A stretch of DNA of 39,920 nt from JBGOUV01 sp041477815 (GTDB lineage Bacteria > Acidobacteriota > Terriglobia > Bryobacterales > JACQDG01), in NCBI GenBank assembly GCA_041477815.1, contig JBGOUV010000009.1, positions 1 to 39,920 of the forward strand. Reading direction: 5' to 3'. A model generated the notes under the pieces. That model was not told the origin of the DNA. It worked only from the letters and a program-made list of their open reading frames with translations, and did no database searches. How positions within the stretch are numbered: position 1 is the stretch's first letter; each line of letters begins with the position of its first letter. The position numbers and the translations under genes are program-made. Below are positions 1-10,009 of the stretch, in pieces.

Positions 1-29
1 CGGGGAGAGCCAGCAGAAAGGAGAGAAAG

Positions 30-2402
30 ATGATTCGCATTAGCGTAACCTCGGTTAGGAGTAGTATACAACGGTTGGGGCAGACTACAAGCGGGATGCT
101 TTCTCCAGGGCTGGTTCTGGGACCTTATCGGGTGGTGTCGCGGCTGGGGGCGGGGGGGATGGGGGAGGTGTATCGAGCCTGGGATACCCGGCTCGAGCGG
201 GACGTGGCGCTGAAGGTGTTGCCGGGAGAAGTGGCCGAGGACCCGGAGCGGCTGCGGCGCTTTGAGCAGGAGGCGCGCGCGGCGTCGGCGCTGAATCATC
301 CCAACGTGGCGCACATTTACGACATCGGGGAGGCCGGGGGAGTCCATTTCATTGCGATGGAGTACGTGGAAGGCGAATCGCTGGGGACGCGGATCGAGAG
401 AGGGCCGCTGGAGGTCTCCGAGGTGGTGGAGCGGGCGCGGCAGGTGGCGGAGGCGCTCGAGGCCGCGCACGAAAAGGGGGTCACGCACCGGGACATCAAG
501 CCCGCGAACATCATGGTGACGCCGCGAGGTCAGGTGAAGGTGCTGGACTTCGGGTTGGCCAAAATCAACCGGCCGACCACGGAAGCTGAGGCGACCCAGG
601 CCATGACGCGGCCTGGGGTGGTGATGGGGACCATGCGCTACATGAGCCCGGAGCAGGCCTTGGGGCGGGACGTGGACCATCGCACCGACATTTTTTCCTT
701 CGGGGTGGTGCTGTACGAGATGGCGTCGGGGAAGCAGCCGTTTGCGGGGACCTCGGCGGTGCAGACGCTCGACCAGATCCTGCACCTGTCGCCACCCCCA
801 GCCCCAGGGGCGCCGGAGGGACTGCGGGCCATTATCGGGAAGTGCCTGGAGAAGGACTGCGACAAGCGCTATGGCTCCGCCCGGGAACTGCTGGCGGACC
901 TGAAGCAGTTGCAGCGGGGAAACGAACCCACCGTAGCGGCGATGGTTCCGGCCAAGACCCGCCCGCGATGGCCCCTAGCGCTGGCGCTGGCGTTGGCCGC
1001 CGGGGTGGGGTTGTACCGGTGGAGGGGGCCTGGTCAGATCGATTCGGTGGCCGTGTTGCCGTTCGGCAATACCAGCGGGAACCTGGAGATGGAGTATCTG
1101 AGCGACGGCATCACCGACAACCTGATCAACAGCCTCTCGCAGACCCCCCAGTTGAAGGTGGCGGCGCGGAGCCTGTCGTACCGAAACAAGGGAAAGGATG
1201 TCGATCCCCGGAAGGCGGGGCAGGACTTGAAAGTGCGGACGGTGGTGACCGGGCGGGTGACCCAGCGGGGCGAAACCCTGACCGTGCAGGCCGAGCTGCT
1301 GGATGTCGGCGACGGGTCGCAGCTCTGGGGGCAGCAGTACAACCGCAAGCTGGCCGATCTGGCCGCCGTGCAGGACGACATCGGCCGGGAGATCGTCGAG
1401 AAACTGCGGGGCAAGCTGGCCGGGGAAGCGCCGAAGAAGGCCGGCCGGCGCTACCAGGACAATGCGGAGGCCTATCAGGCGTATCTGAAGGGGAAATATT
1501 ACGCCTATCAATATTCGACGGACGGGTCGAAGAAGGCGCTGCAATACTTGCAGCGCGCGATCGAGATCGACCCGACGTATGCCCCCGCGTACGCGGCGCT
1601 GGCGGAGTTGTACGGCATCGGGTTGGGGCTGCCGCAGCGGGAGGCGTTGCCGCGGGCCAAAGCGTACGCGGCCAAGGCGCTGGAGATCGACGAGAGCCTG
1701 GCCGAGGCGCACACTGCCATGGGCCTCGTGAAGTACGCGGCGGATTGGGACTGGGCAGGCGCGGAGAAAGAGTTCCGGCGGGCTATCGAGCTGAATCCGA
1801 ACTACGTTTCGGCGCGCGACTGGTACGGGTTTTATCTGGCGCTGATGGGGCGGTTCGAGGAGTCGTTCCGCGAGTACCATCGGGCCCTGGAGATCGATCC
1901 GCTGTCGCCGGCCGTGAGCAGCGATCTCGCCGAAGTGTACCGCTTCGCGCACCAGCCGGATCGGGCCATCGAGCAGCACCACAAGACGCTCGAGATCGAC
2001 CCCAACTTCTGGCTGGGCCACGTGCTGCTGGGCGTGGCCTACCGGGACAAGGGCGACTTCCAGGCAGCCATCGAGTCGATCGAGAGGGCGCGGAAGATCG
2101 ACGACCGGGAGCCGCTGGCTCTGGCGGAGCTGGGAACGGTGTACGGGGCGGCGGGCAGGCGCGCGGAGGCGCAAAAGGTCGCCGACGAGTTGCTGGCGCG
2201 GTCCAAGACGACCTACGTTTCCCCGTTCTTCCTGGCGGTGGTATGGGCGCGGCTGGACCACAACCGGGCCTTCGAGTGGCTGGAAAAGGCGTACGAGGAA
2301 CGGTTCTGGATGAACTTTCTGAAGTCGGAAACGACCCTGGACCCCCTGCGCGGGGATCCCCGCTTTCAAGAACTGCTACGCAAAGTCGGACTGCCCGAAT
2401 AG
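30..2402 (+). CDS. Ser/Thr protein kinase with TPR C-terminal region
   Basis: This is a 790-residue Hanks-type kinase fused to a periplasmic sensor/scaffold. The kinase domain covers about residues 30-295. It has a glycine loop GAGGMGEV near 40-47, the ATP-anchoring Lys62 (VALK), the catalytic HRD at 153-155 and the metal-binding DFG at 173-175, so it should be active. One hydrophobic segment at about 314-329 would place the rest outside the cytoplasm. Residues about 337-470 (start IDSVAVLPFGNTSG) resemble the TolB-N-like domain often found between such kinases and TPRs. From about 485 to 780 there are repeated TPR helices (AIEIDPTYAPAY, AIELNPNYVSAR). The start at 30 has an AAAGGAGA ribosome site six bases upstream; Met23 is a weaker alternative. 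Substrates cannot be told from the sequence. The architecture is common in Acidobacteriota. Confidence 0.93.
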   Translation: MIRISVTSVRSSIQRLGQTTSGMLSPGLVLGPYRVVSRLGAGGMGEVYRAWDTRLERDVALKVLPGEVAEDPERLRRFEQEARAASALNHPNVAHIYDIGEAGGVHFIAMEYVEGESLGTRIERGPLEVSEVVERARQVAEALEAAHEKGVTHRDIKPANIMVTPRGQVKVLDFGLAKINRPTTEAEATQAMTRPGVVMGTMRYMSPEQALGRDVDHRTDIFSFGVVLYEMASGKQPFAGTSAVQTLDQILHLSPPPAPGAPEGLRAIIGKCLEKDCDKRYGSARELLADLKQLQRGNEPTVAAMVPAKTRPRWPLALALALAAGVGLYRWRGPGQIDSVAVLPFGNTSGNLEMEYLSDGITDNLINSLSQTPQLKVAARSLSYRNKGKDVDPRKAGQDLKVRTVVTGRVTQRGETLTVQAELLDVGDGSQLWGQQYNRKLADLAAVQDDIGREIVEKLRGKLAGEAPKKAGRRYQDNAEAYQAYLKGKYYAYQYSTDGSKKALQYLQRAIEIDPTYAPAYAALAELYGIGLGLPQREALPRAKAYAAKALEIDESLAEAHTAMGLVKYAADWDWAGAEKEFRRAIELNPNYVSARDWYGFYLALMGRFEESFREYHRALEIDPLSPAVSSDLAEVYRFAHQPDRAIEQHHKTLEIDPNFWLGHVLLGVAYRDKGDFQAAIESIERARKIDDREPLALAELGTVYGAAGRRAEAQKVADELLARSKTTYVSPFFLAVVWARLDHNRAFEWLEKAYEERFWMNFLKSETTLDPLRGDPRFQELLRKVGLPE

Positions 2403-2415
2403 AAGACAGCAAGAC

Positions 2416-2497
2416 AGAAGGCAGAATACAGAATGCAGGTGGCACGACCGTGGTCGCTTCGGCGTTCTTGTCTTCGCCTTCTGTATTCTGCTCTTCT
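2416..2497. terminator. Long hairpin between convergent genes, probable two-way terminator
   Basis: GCAGAATACAGAA (2421-2433) is repeated perfectly as its reverse complement at 2479-2491. The pairing extends by AGAAG/CTTCT with one bulged base, giving about 18 bp around a 45-nt loop. It lies between the stop of the kinase gene (2402) and the stop of the opposing gene (2516), as expected for a bidirectional terminator, although there is no clean T-tract. The purine-rich GACAGAAGGCAGAATACAG style also looks like an intergenic repeat. Confidence 0.5.
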
Positions 2498-2515
2498 GCC
2501 TTCTTAGCCTTCCGG

Positions 2516-3073
2516 CTAGGCCGGCAACGCGGCCAACGCGGGCATCCCCAGGCGCGTCGCCGCCAAGGCCCGGCCGGTCCCACGCCGGATCCGCGTCACG
2601 AAGTACTCCCGCGGTGGGTAGAGACCGTAGGGCTCCAGCTCGTAGAAGACCCGGCCCAGCTTCTCCTGGATGTGGTAGACGGCGTGAAAAAACCGGCCCC
2701 GGTCCAGGCGCAGCCGGCGGCAGCAGAGCTTCCAGTCGGCTCCCAGGAGGAAGTGGTAGCTGAAGATGCGGTACAGCTCCGGCTCCAGCGTCCGCCGGCT
2801 TACCAGGTGGAAGTCGGCGGCGTACTCTTCGTCTTTACGGCACCACATCATGCGGCGGTCGGTGCCTCCGAAGTGCTCGTAGGAGACCCGGCTGAGGTGC
2901 TTTTCCCTTCCCACGCACAGTCGAAAACGCGCGTAGCAGGCGCGAAAAGAAGCCCTTAGGACGCAATGACAGGGTGTAATTGTTCCAATTGTTTCCTGTT
3001 TTACGCCTTCTCCCCCGCACAACCTGCAGGAAAGACGGGCCATTGACAGCATATCCGAACGGTTCCATTCCAT
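2516..3073 (-). CDS. Cys-rich protein of unknown function with HTH-like C-terminal half
   Basis: A 185-residue protein that I cannot name. Near the N-terminus Cys16-x2-Cys19-Gly-Gly-Glu-Gly followed by Cys35-His-Cys37 looks like a small zinc site of the DnaJ CxxCxGxG flavour. The second half (about 95-160) is basic and helical, with a tract around GADWKLCCRRLRLDRGRFF and then HIQEKLGRVFYELEPYGLYP. This reminds me of the helix-turn-helix of sigma-region-4 or phage antitermination-type proteins, but that is inference. It is transcribed away from the XRE/S24-like regulator at 3362, sharing a 288-bp control region, and converges on the kinase gene. A role in DNA binding or transcription is plausible; nothing visible is catalytic. 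The ATG at 3073 is the most upstream one; Met8 and Met11 are also possible. Confidence 0.6.
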   Translation of the reverse strand: MEWNRSDMLSMARLSCRLCGGEGVKQETIGTITPCHCVLRASFRACYARFRLCVGREKHLSRVSYEHFGGTDRRMMWCRKDEEYAADFHLVSRRTLEPELYRIFSYHFLLGADWKLCCRRLRLDRGRFFHAVYHIQEKLGRVFYELEPYGLYPPREYFVTRIRRGTGRALAATRLGMPALAALPA

Positions 3074-3181
3074 AAACCTTGTCTCCTGCGCGTCCCTTTG
3101 CCGCGTGGTTCGGTGCGGCCCAGGGTCGCGTCTTCAATGTCACCAAGACTAGATCCGGCGGCCCCGGGCGTCAATCTATTT

Positions 3182-3211
3182 TTGGAAAAAGTGTGGAAAA
3201 CCTGTTATAAT
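3182..3211 (+). promoter_or_regulatory. Putative sigma-70 promoter for the XRE/S24-like regulator
   Basis: TTGGAA (3182-3187), 18 bases, then a consensus TATAAT (3206-3211) preceded by TGT, an extended -10. It points at the regulator gene at 3362 and leaves a leader of about 145 nt that contains the inverted repeat described next. Confidence 0.6.
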
Positions 3212-3228
3212 CCTGGAGGGCTCGGGGC

Positions 3229-3280
3229 AGTATTCCCCAAGAGTATGATTCTAAATAGCAGAATAATTTATGGGAATACT
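3229..3280. promoter_or_regulatory. Inverted repeat in the regulator leader, candidate operator or RNA hairpin
   Basis: AGTATTCCC (3229-3237) and GGGAATACT (3272-3280) are a perfect 9-bp inverted repeat 34 bases apart. Nested inside is a smaller ATTCT/AGAAT pair. A direct repeat GGAAAT...GGAAAT follows near 3284-3300. The stretch is strikingly AT-rich for this genome. Dyads of this kind directly downstream of a promoter suit autoregulation by the HTH protein encoded next, but an mRNA stem is equally possible. Confidence 0.45.
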
Positions 3281-3361
3281 AATGGAAATTTACCGGAAAT
3301 CCCCGAGCGGCCCGGAGGGAGCGGCCCCCGCCCCTATTTCGGACGGCTATAGGACTTACTG

Positions 3362-4021
3362 ATGACTTTTTTGGACCTGGAAGCGCGCCTGCTGGAACGG
3401 ATGAACGACCTCGTCCGGCAGGGCCACACCAGCCAGCGCCGCCTGGCCCACCTTACCGGCTACACCCAGCCTCACATCCACAACGTGCTCAAGCGGGTCC
3501 GCCGCCTGCAGCCGGAGCTCGCCGACCGGCTGCTGCGGGCCGGGGAACTGGGCCTGGAGGACCTCCTCTACCGCCCGGGGGAAAGGGTGCAGGCCCTGGG
3601 AGCGCCCTTGTGGCGCGGCGCCCTGGGTCCGCGCGACGCGTTTCCCCAGCCCGGCCCGATGGGCGAATCCCGGCTGTTCGCCGCCACCTTCCTGGACCGG
3701 TTTCACGAGCCGGTACTGCTGCGCACGGCCTCGGAAGAGGATTCCATGGCTCCCCTGATCGAGCCCGGGGACCTGGTCCTCATCGATCGCGCCGAAGGAG
3801 CACGCCGCCGCCCCACTTTTGCAGGGATCTGGGCGTTGTCTTGGGACGGCCAGGGGGCTCTCTGCCGCTGTCAGCCGGTAGGGGGCGCCCTAGTACTGCT
3901 CTCCGACAACCACCGCAGCCTCGTCTCCTTGCCCGATCACCTGGCCCTGGCCCGGCGCAATATCCTGGATATCGTGCGCGGCCGCGCGGTCTGGGTGGGC
4001 CGGGAACTGGATCTGGTATAG
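3362..4021 (+). CDS. XRE-type HTH regulator with S24/LexA-like C-terminal domain
   Basis: A 219-residue transcription factor. Residues about 5-48 form a helix-turn-helix (SQRRLAHLTGYTQPHIHNVLK). Residues about 115-215 match the S24 repressor fold: EEDSMAPLIEPGDLVLID holds the nucleophile Ser128, and LSDNHRSLVSLP matches the end of the fold. The usual catalytic Lys (VKR motif) seems replaced: the aligned stretch reads LCRCQPV, with Arg169 in its place. If so, the protein would not self-cleave in the LexA manner and the domain would serve for dimerisation or sensing. AGGA at 3351-3354 is the ribosome site. Only 13 bases separate it from fadN, so it may be the local regulator of the fad operon; that is inference. 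Confidence 0.82.
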   Translation: MTFLDLEARLLERMNDLVRQGHTSQRRLAHLTGYTQPHIHNVLKRVRRLQPELADRLLRAGELGLEDLLYRPGERVQALGAPLWRGALGPRDAFPQPGPMGESRLFAATFLDRFHEPVLLRTASEEDSMAPLIEPGDLVLIDRAEGARRRPTFAGIWALSWDGQGALCRCQPVGGALVLLSDNHRSLVSLPDHLALARRNILDIVRGRAVWVGRELDLV

Positions 4022-4034
4022 TCAAGCCTGAGAC

Positions 4035-6305
4035 ATGAGACCGATCACCCGGGCAGCCGTGCTGGGGGCGGGCACGATGGGTTCACGCCTGGCGGCCCAG
4101 TTGGCCAACGCCAGCATTTCCACCCTGCTTCTCGATCTGCCGGGCTTGGCCCGCTCTGCCTGGGAGGCTCTGCCGAAGCAGAAACCCGCGGCCTTGTTCC
4201 TGCCGGATTTCGCGAGCCGGATCACGGTGGGCGATCTCGACCACGACCTCGACCAGATCGCCGCCTGCGACTGGATTATCGAGGCGGTGTCGGAAAACCT
4301 GGACATCAAGCGGCGTCTGCTCGAGCGGGTGGCCCCGCGGCGCGCGCCCCACGCCGTGGTTTCGACCAACACCAGCGGCATCCCCGTGGCCGCCATCGCC
4401 GCGGGCTTTCCCGAGGACTTCCGGCGCCACTGGCTCGGCGCCCATTTCTTCAATCCCCCGCGCTACCTCTACCTGGTCGAGGTGATCCCCGGCCCCGACA
4501 CGCTCCCCGAGGTGGTGGACTGGGTCTCCCAGATCTGCGACCGGCGGCTGGGGAAGGGCGTGGTCCAGGCCCGGGACACCCCCAACTTCATCGCCAACCG
4601 GATTGGGACGTTCAGCTCGGCCGCGGTGTTGCGGCTGATGCAGCGCGACGGTTTCAGCATCGAGGAAGTGGACGCGCTCACCGGCCCCATCATTGGACAC
4701 GCCCGGAGCGCCACCTTCCGCACGCTGGACATCGTCGGCCTGGACGTGCTGGCCCACGTGGTGCGCAACATGCAGCAGAGCTTGCCGCCGTTTGTGGAGG
4801 AGATGCTGGCGCGCAAATGGCTGGGGGACAAGACCGGCCAGGGCTTCTATAGGAAGGAAAAGGGCGAGATCTGGGCCCTGGACTGGAAGACCCTGGAATA
4901 CCATCCCCGCCAGAAGCCCCGTTTCCCGTCCCTGGAGATGGCCAAGAACGCCGAGTCCGCCCGGCAGCGCCTGGCGCTGCTGCTGGCCGCCGGCGACCGC
5001 GCCGCCGGATTCCTCTGGAGCCTGCTGACAGAGGTCTATTGCTATGCGGCGTCGTTGGTGGGTGAGATCTCGGACCGCATCGTCGAGATCGACCGGGCCA
5101 TGCGCTGGGGCTTCGCCCAGGAACTGGGGCCGTTCGAGGCCTGGGACGTGTTGGGGGTCGACCAGGTAGTCCAGCGTCTGCGCCAGGAACACCGCGACGT
5201 CCCGGAGGCGGTGGAGCGAATGACGGCCTCGGGGACGGGTTCGTTTTACCGCAAAGGCCAATACTTCGACCTTCGCTCGGGGCGCTACCAGGACCTGGAG
5301 CCGCGTCCCGGCGTCGTCATTCTAAAGGACCTCAAGGAGGCCGGAGGCAAGATCAAGGGCAACGCCGGGGCGTCGTTGATCGACCTGGGCGACGGCGTGC
5401 TGGGCGTCGAGTTCCACTCCAAGATGAACGCCATCGGCGAGGACCAGATCGGGATGCTGCTGGCCGGACTGAAGGAGCTGGCCAACTTCGAGGCGATGGT
5501 GGTGGCCAACCAGGGCGAGAACTTCTCGGTGGGAGCGAACCTGGTGCTGGTCCTCATGGCGGCCCAAGCCGGCGAATGGGACGAGCTGGAGATGGGAATC
5601 CGGCGGTTTCAGCAGGCCAACATGGCCCTCAAGTACGCCCCCAAGCCGGTAGTAGCCGCGCCTTTCGGCCTGACGCTGGGGGGCGGAGCCGAAATCTCGC
5701 TCCACAGCAGCCGGGTGCATGCGTCGGCCGAACTGTACATGGGCCTGGTGGAGGTAGGGGTGGGCGTCATCCCCGGCGCGGGCGGCACCAAGGAGCTGCT
5801 GGTCCGCCTGACCGACCACACGCCGTCCGATGGCGACCTGCTGCCGGCCGTGCAGCGGGCCTTCGAAACCATTGGTTATGCCAAGGTCTCGACCAGCGCC
5901 GAGGAGGCCCGGCGGACCGGGTTCCTGCGCCCCTCGGACCCCGTTTCGATGAACCGCGACCGCCTGATTGCCGATGCCAAGGCTACCGCCCTCGATCTGG
6001 CCCGAACCTATCATCCGGGAGCGCCCCGGGCGGACATTCGGGTGATGGGCGAGGCGGGGCTGGCCGCCCTGCAAATGGGCATCTACCTGGCCCGCCAGGG
6101 AGGCTACATTAGTGAATACGACGCCGTGATCGCCGGCAAGCTGGCCCGCGTCCTGACGGGCGGCAAGCTGACCGGCGAGCCGTTGGTCGGCGAGCAGTAC
6201 CTGCTCGATCTGGAGCGGGAGGCGTTCCTGAGCCTGTGCGGACAGCGCCAGACCCAGGAGCGGATGCAGCATATGCTGAAGACAGGAAAGCCCTTGAGGA
6301 ACTAA
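4035..6305 (+). CDS. fadN: 3-hydroxyacyl-CoA dehydrogenase / enoyl-CoA hydratase fusion
   Basis: A 756-residue bifunctional enzyme for the middle two steps of fatty acid beta-oxidation. The dehydrogenase comes first: NAD-binding GAGTMG at 11-16, STNTSGIPVAAIA and LGAHFFNPPRYLY, which holds the catalytic His. The C-terminal dehydrogenase domains run to about 430. The enoyl-CoA hydratase/isomerase part follows from about 450, with the oxyanion-hole region GENFSVGANL and the GLTLGGGAEISLH strand. This order is the reverse of E. coli FadB and matches Bacillus FadN. It is followed after 10 bases by the thiolase and then the acyl-CoA dehydrogenase, the same fadN-A-E order as in B. subtilis. The ribosome site is weak (GAG), which may mean coupling to the regulator gene just upstream. 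Confidence 0.92.
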   Translation: MRPITRAAVLGAGTMGSRLAAQLANASISTLLLDLPGLARSAWEALPKQKPAALFLPDFASRITVGDLDHDLDQIAACDWIIEAVSENLDIKRRLLERVAPRRAPHAVVSTNTSGIPVAAIAAGFPEDFRRHWLGAHFFNPPRYLYLVEVIPGPDTLPEVVDWVSQICDRRLGKGVVQARDTPNFIANRIGTFSSAAVLRLMQRDGFSIEEVDALTGPIIGHARSATFRTLDIVGLDVLAHVVRNMQQSLPPFVEEMLARKWLGDKTGQGFYRKEKGEIWALDWKTLEYHPRQKPRFPSLEMAKNAESARQRLALLLAAGDRAAGFLWSLLTEVYCYAASLVGEISDRIVEIDRAMRWGFAQELGPFEAWDVLGVDQVVQRLRQEHRDVPEAVERMTASGTGSFYRKGQYFDLRSGRYQDLEPRPGVVILKDLKEAGGKIKGNAGASLIDLGDGVLGVEFHSKMNAIGEDQIGMLLAGLKELANFEAMVVANQGENFSVGANLVLVLMAAQAGEWDELEMGIRRFQQANMALKYAPKPVVAAPFGLTLGGGAEISLHSSRVHASAELYMGLVEVGVGVIPGAGGTKELLVRLTDHTPSDGDLLPAVQRAFETIGYAKVSTSAEEARRTGFLRPSDPVSMNRDRLIADAKATALDLARTYHPGAPRADIRVMGEAGLAALQMGIYLARQGGYISEYDAVIAGKLARVLTGGKLTGEPLVGEQYLLDLEREAFLSLCGQRQTQERMQHMLKTGKPLRN

Positions 6306-6315
6306 GGAACTGACG

Positions 6316-7491
6316 ATGCGAGATGCCGTAATCGTACAAGCTTTACGCACCGCCGTGGGCAAGGCCCCGCGCGGCGCGCTGCGTACCACCCGTCCCGACG
6401 ATATGGCGGCCACGGTGTTCCAAGAGCTGCTGAAGCGGACCCCGCAACTGCGCGCCGAGGAGGTGGACGACGTGATCCTGGGCTGCGCTATGCCGGAGGC
6501 CGAGCAGGGGGCCAACGTGGCGCGGATCGCCGCGTTCCGGGCCGGTCTGCCCGACACGGTCAGCGCCATGACCATCAACCGCTTCTGCAGTTCCGGGCTG
6601 CAAGCCATCGCCCTGGCCGCCGAGCGGGTCCGTGGCTACGGGGCGGAGGTGGTCCTGGCCGGGGGAGCCGAGTCCATGAGCCTGATTCCCCGCGGCGGTC
6701 ACAAACCGTCGCCGAACCCCACCCTGGTCGATAAGCGTCCTGAGGTGTATCTCTCCATGGGACTGACAGCCGAGATCCTGGTTGAGAAATACCAGATTTC
6801 CCGCGAGGATCAGGACAAGTTTTCCTATCGAAGCCACCAGAACGCCTTGGCCGCCCAGGCGGGGGGCAAATTCGATAACGAGATTGTGCCGCTCCCGCTC
6901 GAATACGCCTACCTGGACAACGGCAAACCCCGGGTCAACAAGGTGGTGTTTCAGAAGGATGAAGGACCGCGGGCCGACACGAACCTGGAAGCCCTGGCCA
7001 AACTGAAGCCCGTCTTCCACGCCCAGGGGACGGTCACGGCGGGGAACTCCTCGCAAACCAGCGACGGGGCGGCGGCCGCCTTGGTGCTGTCGGCGGAAAA
7101 GGCCAAGGCCCTGGGCCTGAAGCCGCTGGCCCGGTTCGTCAGCTTCGCCACCGCCGGCGTTCCACCCGAGCTGATGGGGATCGGACCGGTAGTGGCCATC
7201 CCCAAGGCCCTGGCCATGGCCGGGCTGAAGCTCGAAGACATCGACGTGTTCGAGCTGAACGAGGCCTTTGCCGGACAGGCCCTGGCGGTGATGCGCCAGG
7301 CCGGCCTTCCCATCGACAAAGTGAACGTCAACGGCGGCGCGGTGGCCCTGGGACATCCCCTGGGCGCTACCGGGGCCAAGCTCACCGCCACCCTGCTGCA
7401 GGAGATGATCCGCCGCAGCGCCCGCTACGGCATGGTCACGATGTGCATCGGCGGAGGACAGGGAGCGGCGGGGATCTTTGAGAGGATATGA
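6316..7491 (+). CDS. fadA: Acetyl-CoA acyltransferase (3-ketoacyl-CoA thiolase)
   Basis: A 391-residue thiolase that releases acetyl-CoA in the last step of beta-oxidation. All active-site parts are present: nucleophile Cys91 in NRFCSSGLQAI, NEAFAGQA, His347 in GGAVALGHPLGATG, and the second Cys377 in CIGGGQGAAG. Length equals the usual family length. The gene starts 10 bases after fadN, and AAGGAACTGACG ahead of the ATG gives a ribosome site. It should work directly with FadN and FadE in the cytoplasm. Confidence 0.95.
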   Translation: MRDAVIVQALRTAVGKAPRGALRTTRPDDMAATVFQELLKRTPQLRAEEVDDVILGCAMPEAEQGANVARIAAFRAGLPDTVSAMTINRFCSSGLQAIALAAERVRGYGAEVVLAGGAESMSLIPRGGHKPSPNPTLVDKRPEVYLSMGLTAEILVEKYQISREDQDKFSYRSHQNALAAQAGGKFDNEIVPLPLEYAYLDNGKPRVNKVVFQKDEGPRADTNLEALAKLKPVFHAQGTVTAGNSSQTSDGAAAALVLSAEKAKALGLKPLARFVSFATAGVPPELMGIGPVVAIPKALAMAGLKLEDIDVFELNEAFAGQALAVMRQAGLPIDKVNVNGGAVALGHPLGATGAKLTATLLQEMIRRSARYGMVTMCIGGGQGAAGIFERI

Positions 7492-7498
7492 AGAGATT

Positions 7499-7532
7499 GC
7501 ACCGCAGAGGACGCAGAGTGCGCAGAGAAAAA
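7499..7532 (+). repeat. CGCAGAG 9-nt periodic intergenic repeat (copy 1)
   Basis: CGCAGAG occurs at 7503, 7512 and 7521, exactly nine bases apart, ending in an A-run. It lies in the 61-bp gap between fadA and fadE. A related element in inverted form lies at 14841-14914. I recall such CGCAGAGG elements scattered through Acidobacteriota and other environmental genomes; their function is not known to me. Confidence 0.7.
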
Positions 7533-7552
7533 CCAGGAATTAGGGGTTTATT

Positions 7553-9342
<1,790 letters not shown>

Positions 9343-9343
<1 letters not shown>

Positions 9344-9786
9344 TGCGGCAGCGGATCGTGCTGGCCGTGGGGTTGCCGGGGTCGGGCAAGTCCACCTGGT
9401 TCGCCGGCCAGGGCATAGTGCCCTTGTCGAGCGACTGGCTGCGGCAGATCCTGGCCGACGATCCCGGCGAGCAGCGGTATCAGAAGTCTGTGTTCCAGAC
9501 GCTGCGGTACCTGCTCCGGATGCGGCTGAAGCTCGGGCGGCCGGTGACCTACGTCGACGCCACCAACCTGACCCCCTTCGAGCGCCGCTACTACATCGAC
9601 ATCGCCCGGCAGTACGACTGCGACATCGAAGCGATTTACTTCGAGGCGCCTCCGGAGCTTTGCCTGGCGCGCAACCGCGCGCGAAAGCGCCGGGTCCCGG
9701 AGGCAGTCGTGCAGGCGCTGGCCGGACGTCTCTCTCCCCCCACGCGGGAGGAAGGGTTCTCGAAAATAACCACCATCCGCCGGTAA
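9343..9786 (+). CDS. P-loop kinase, polynucleotide-kinase-like
   Basis: A 147-residue ATPase/kinase. The Walker A motif GLPGSGKS is at 10-17. It is followed by SSDWLRQIL, YVDATNLTPFERRYY and a lid-like region ELCLARNRARKRRVPEAVV. These are features of the kinase domain of bacterial Pnkp/zeta-toxin-like proteins that phosphorylate nucleic acid ends or small molecules. The phosphatase and ligase domains of true Pnkp are absent. Its ATG overlaps the fadE stop by one base, so it is translationally coupled to fadE, which is an odd partner. The substrate is unknown. Confidence 0.8.
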
Positions 9787-9790
9787 TGTT

Positions 9791-9860
9791 GCCGGCGACG
9801 CCGGCGCTCCTGCCGGGCCGCGAGCGTAAGGGAGGGATGAAAAATGTGGGGGCCACATTT
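9791..9860 (+). terminator. Two hairpins after the fad operon, possible terminator
   Basis: GCCGGC-GAC-GCCGGC (9791-9805) and AAATGTGG-GGG-CCACATTT (9842-9860) are perfect stems of 6 and 8 bp. Neither is followed by a long T-run. They lie between the P-loop kinase stop and the kimA promoter, so termination of the fad operon is the natural guess. The second could also be an operator, since it ends 21 bases before the -35 box. Confidence 0.35.
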
Positions 9861-9881
9861 ATAAATCCTTACACTTTCTTT

Positions 9882-9911
9882 ATGACTTCCTTATGGACCG
9901 CCCCCTATCCT
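9882..9911 (+). promoter_or_regulatory. Putative promoter of the first kimA unit
   Basis: ATGACT (9882-9887), 18 bases, TATCCT (9906-9911). The same boxes with the same 18-base spacing stand before the second kimA leader (TTGACT 12429, TATCCT 12453). Conservation of both boxes and spacing between two diverged units is the main support. Confidence 0.55.
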
Positions 9912-9918
9912 GAGCAAT

Positions 9919-10009
9919 GAATTCGAACGCCGAACTCCAGTCCGGGGGGGGCCACGTAGTTGGGGTGTGGTTTGCCCCATCGTAGACGGAGTACTTTCAA
10001 GCCCTAGCC
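9919..10009 (+). promoter_or_regulatory. ydaO-like (c-di-AMP) leader, apparently lacking its 3' part
   Basis: It shares ATTCRAACGCCGAA and GTAGACGGRGTACTTTCAAG plus CCCT with the full riboswitch at 12465-12590, and has a GGGGTG block typical of ydaO aptamers. The expected end (CAGCTAAC plus a GCAGGC-type closing strand) is not found before the ATG at 10010; the ATG falls where it should be. A degenerate echo, CCGACACCGCAAGC, occurs at 10030-10043 inside the reading frame. Either the aptamer is decayed or it runs into the gene and translation starts later (GTG 10046). Confidence 0.55.

Noticed and set aside
975..2369. 464-codon open frame on the minus strand inside the kinase gene
   Set aside because: It is antisense to a clear kinase/TPR protein, has no recognisable domain, and is Arg/Pro/Gly/Leu-rich as expected from a GC-rich shadow frame.
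5322..6608. 428-codon minus-strand frame under fadN and fadA
   Set aside because: Covers well-supported genes on the other strand; composition (Gln, Arg, Gly, His rich) is that of a shadow.
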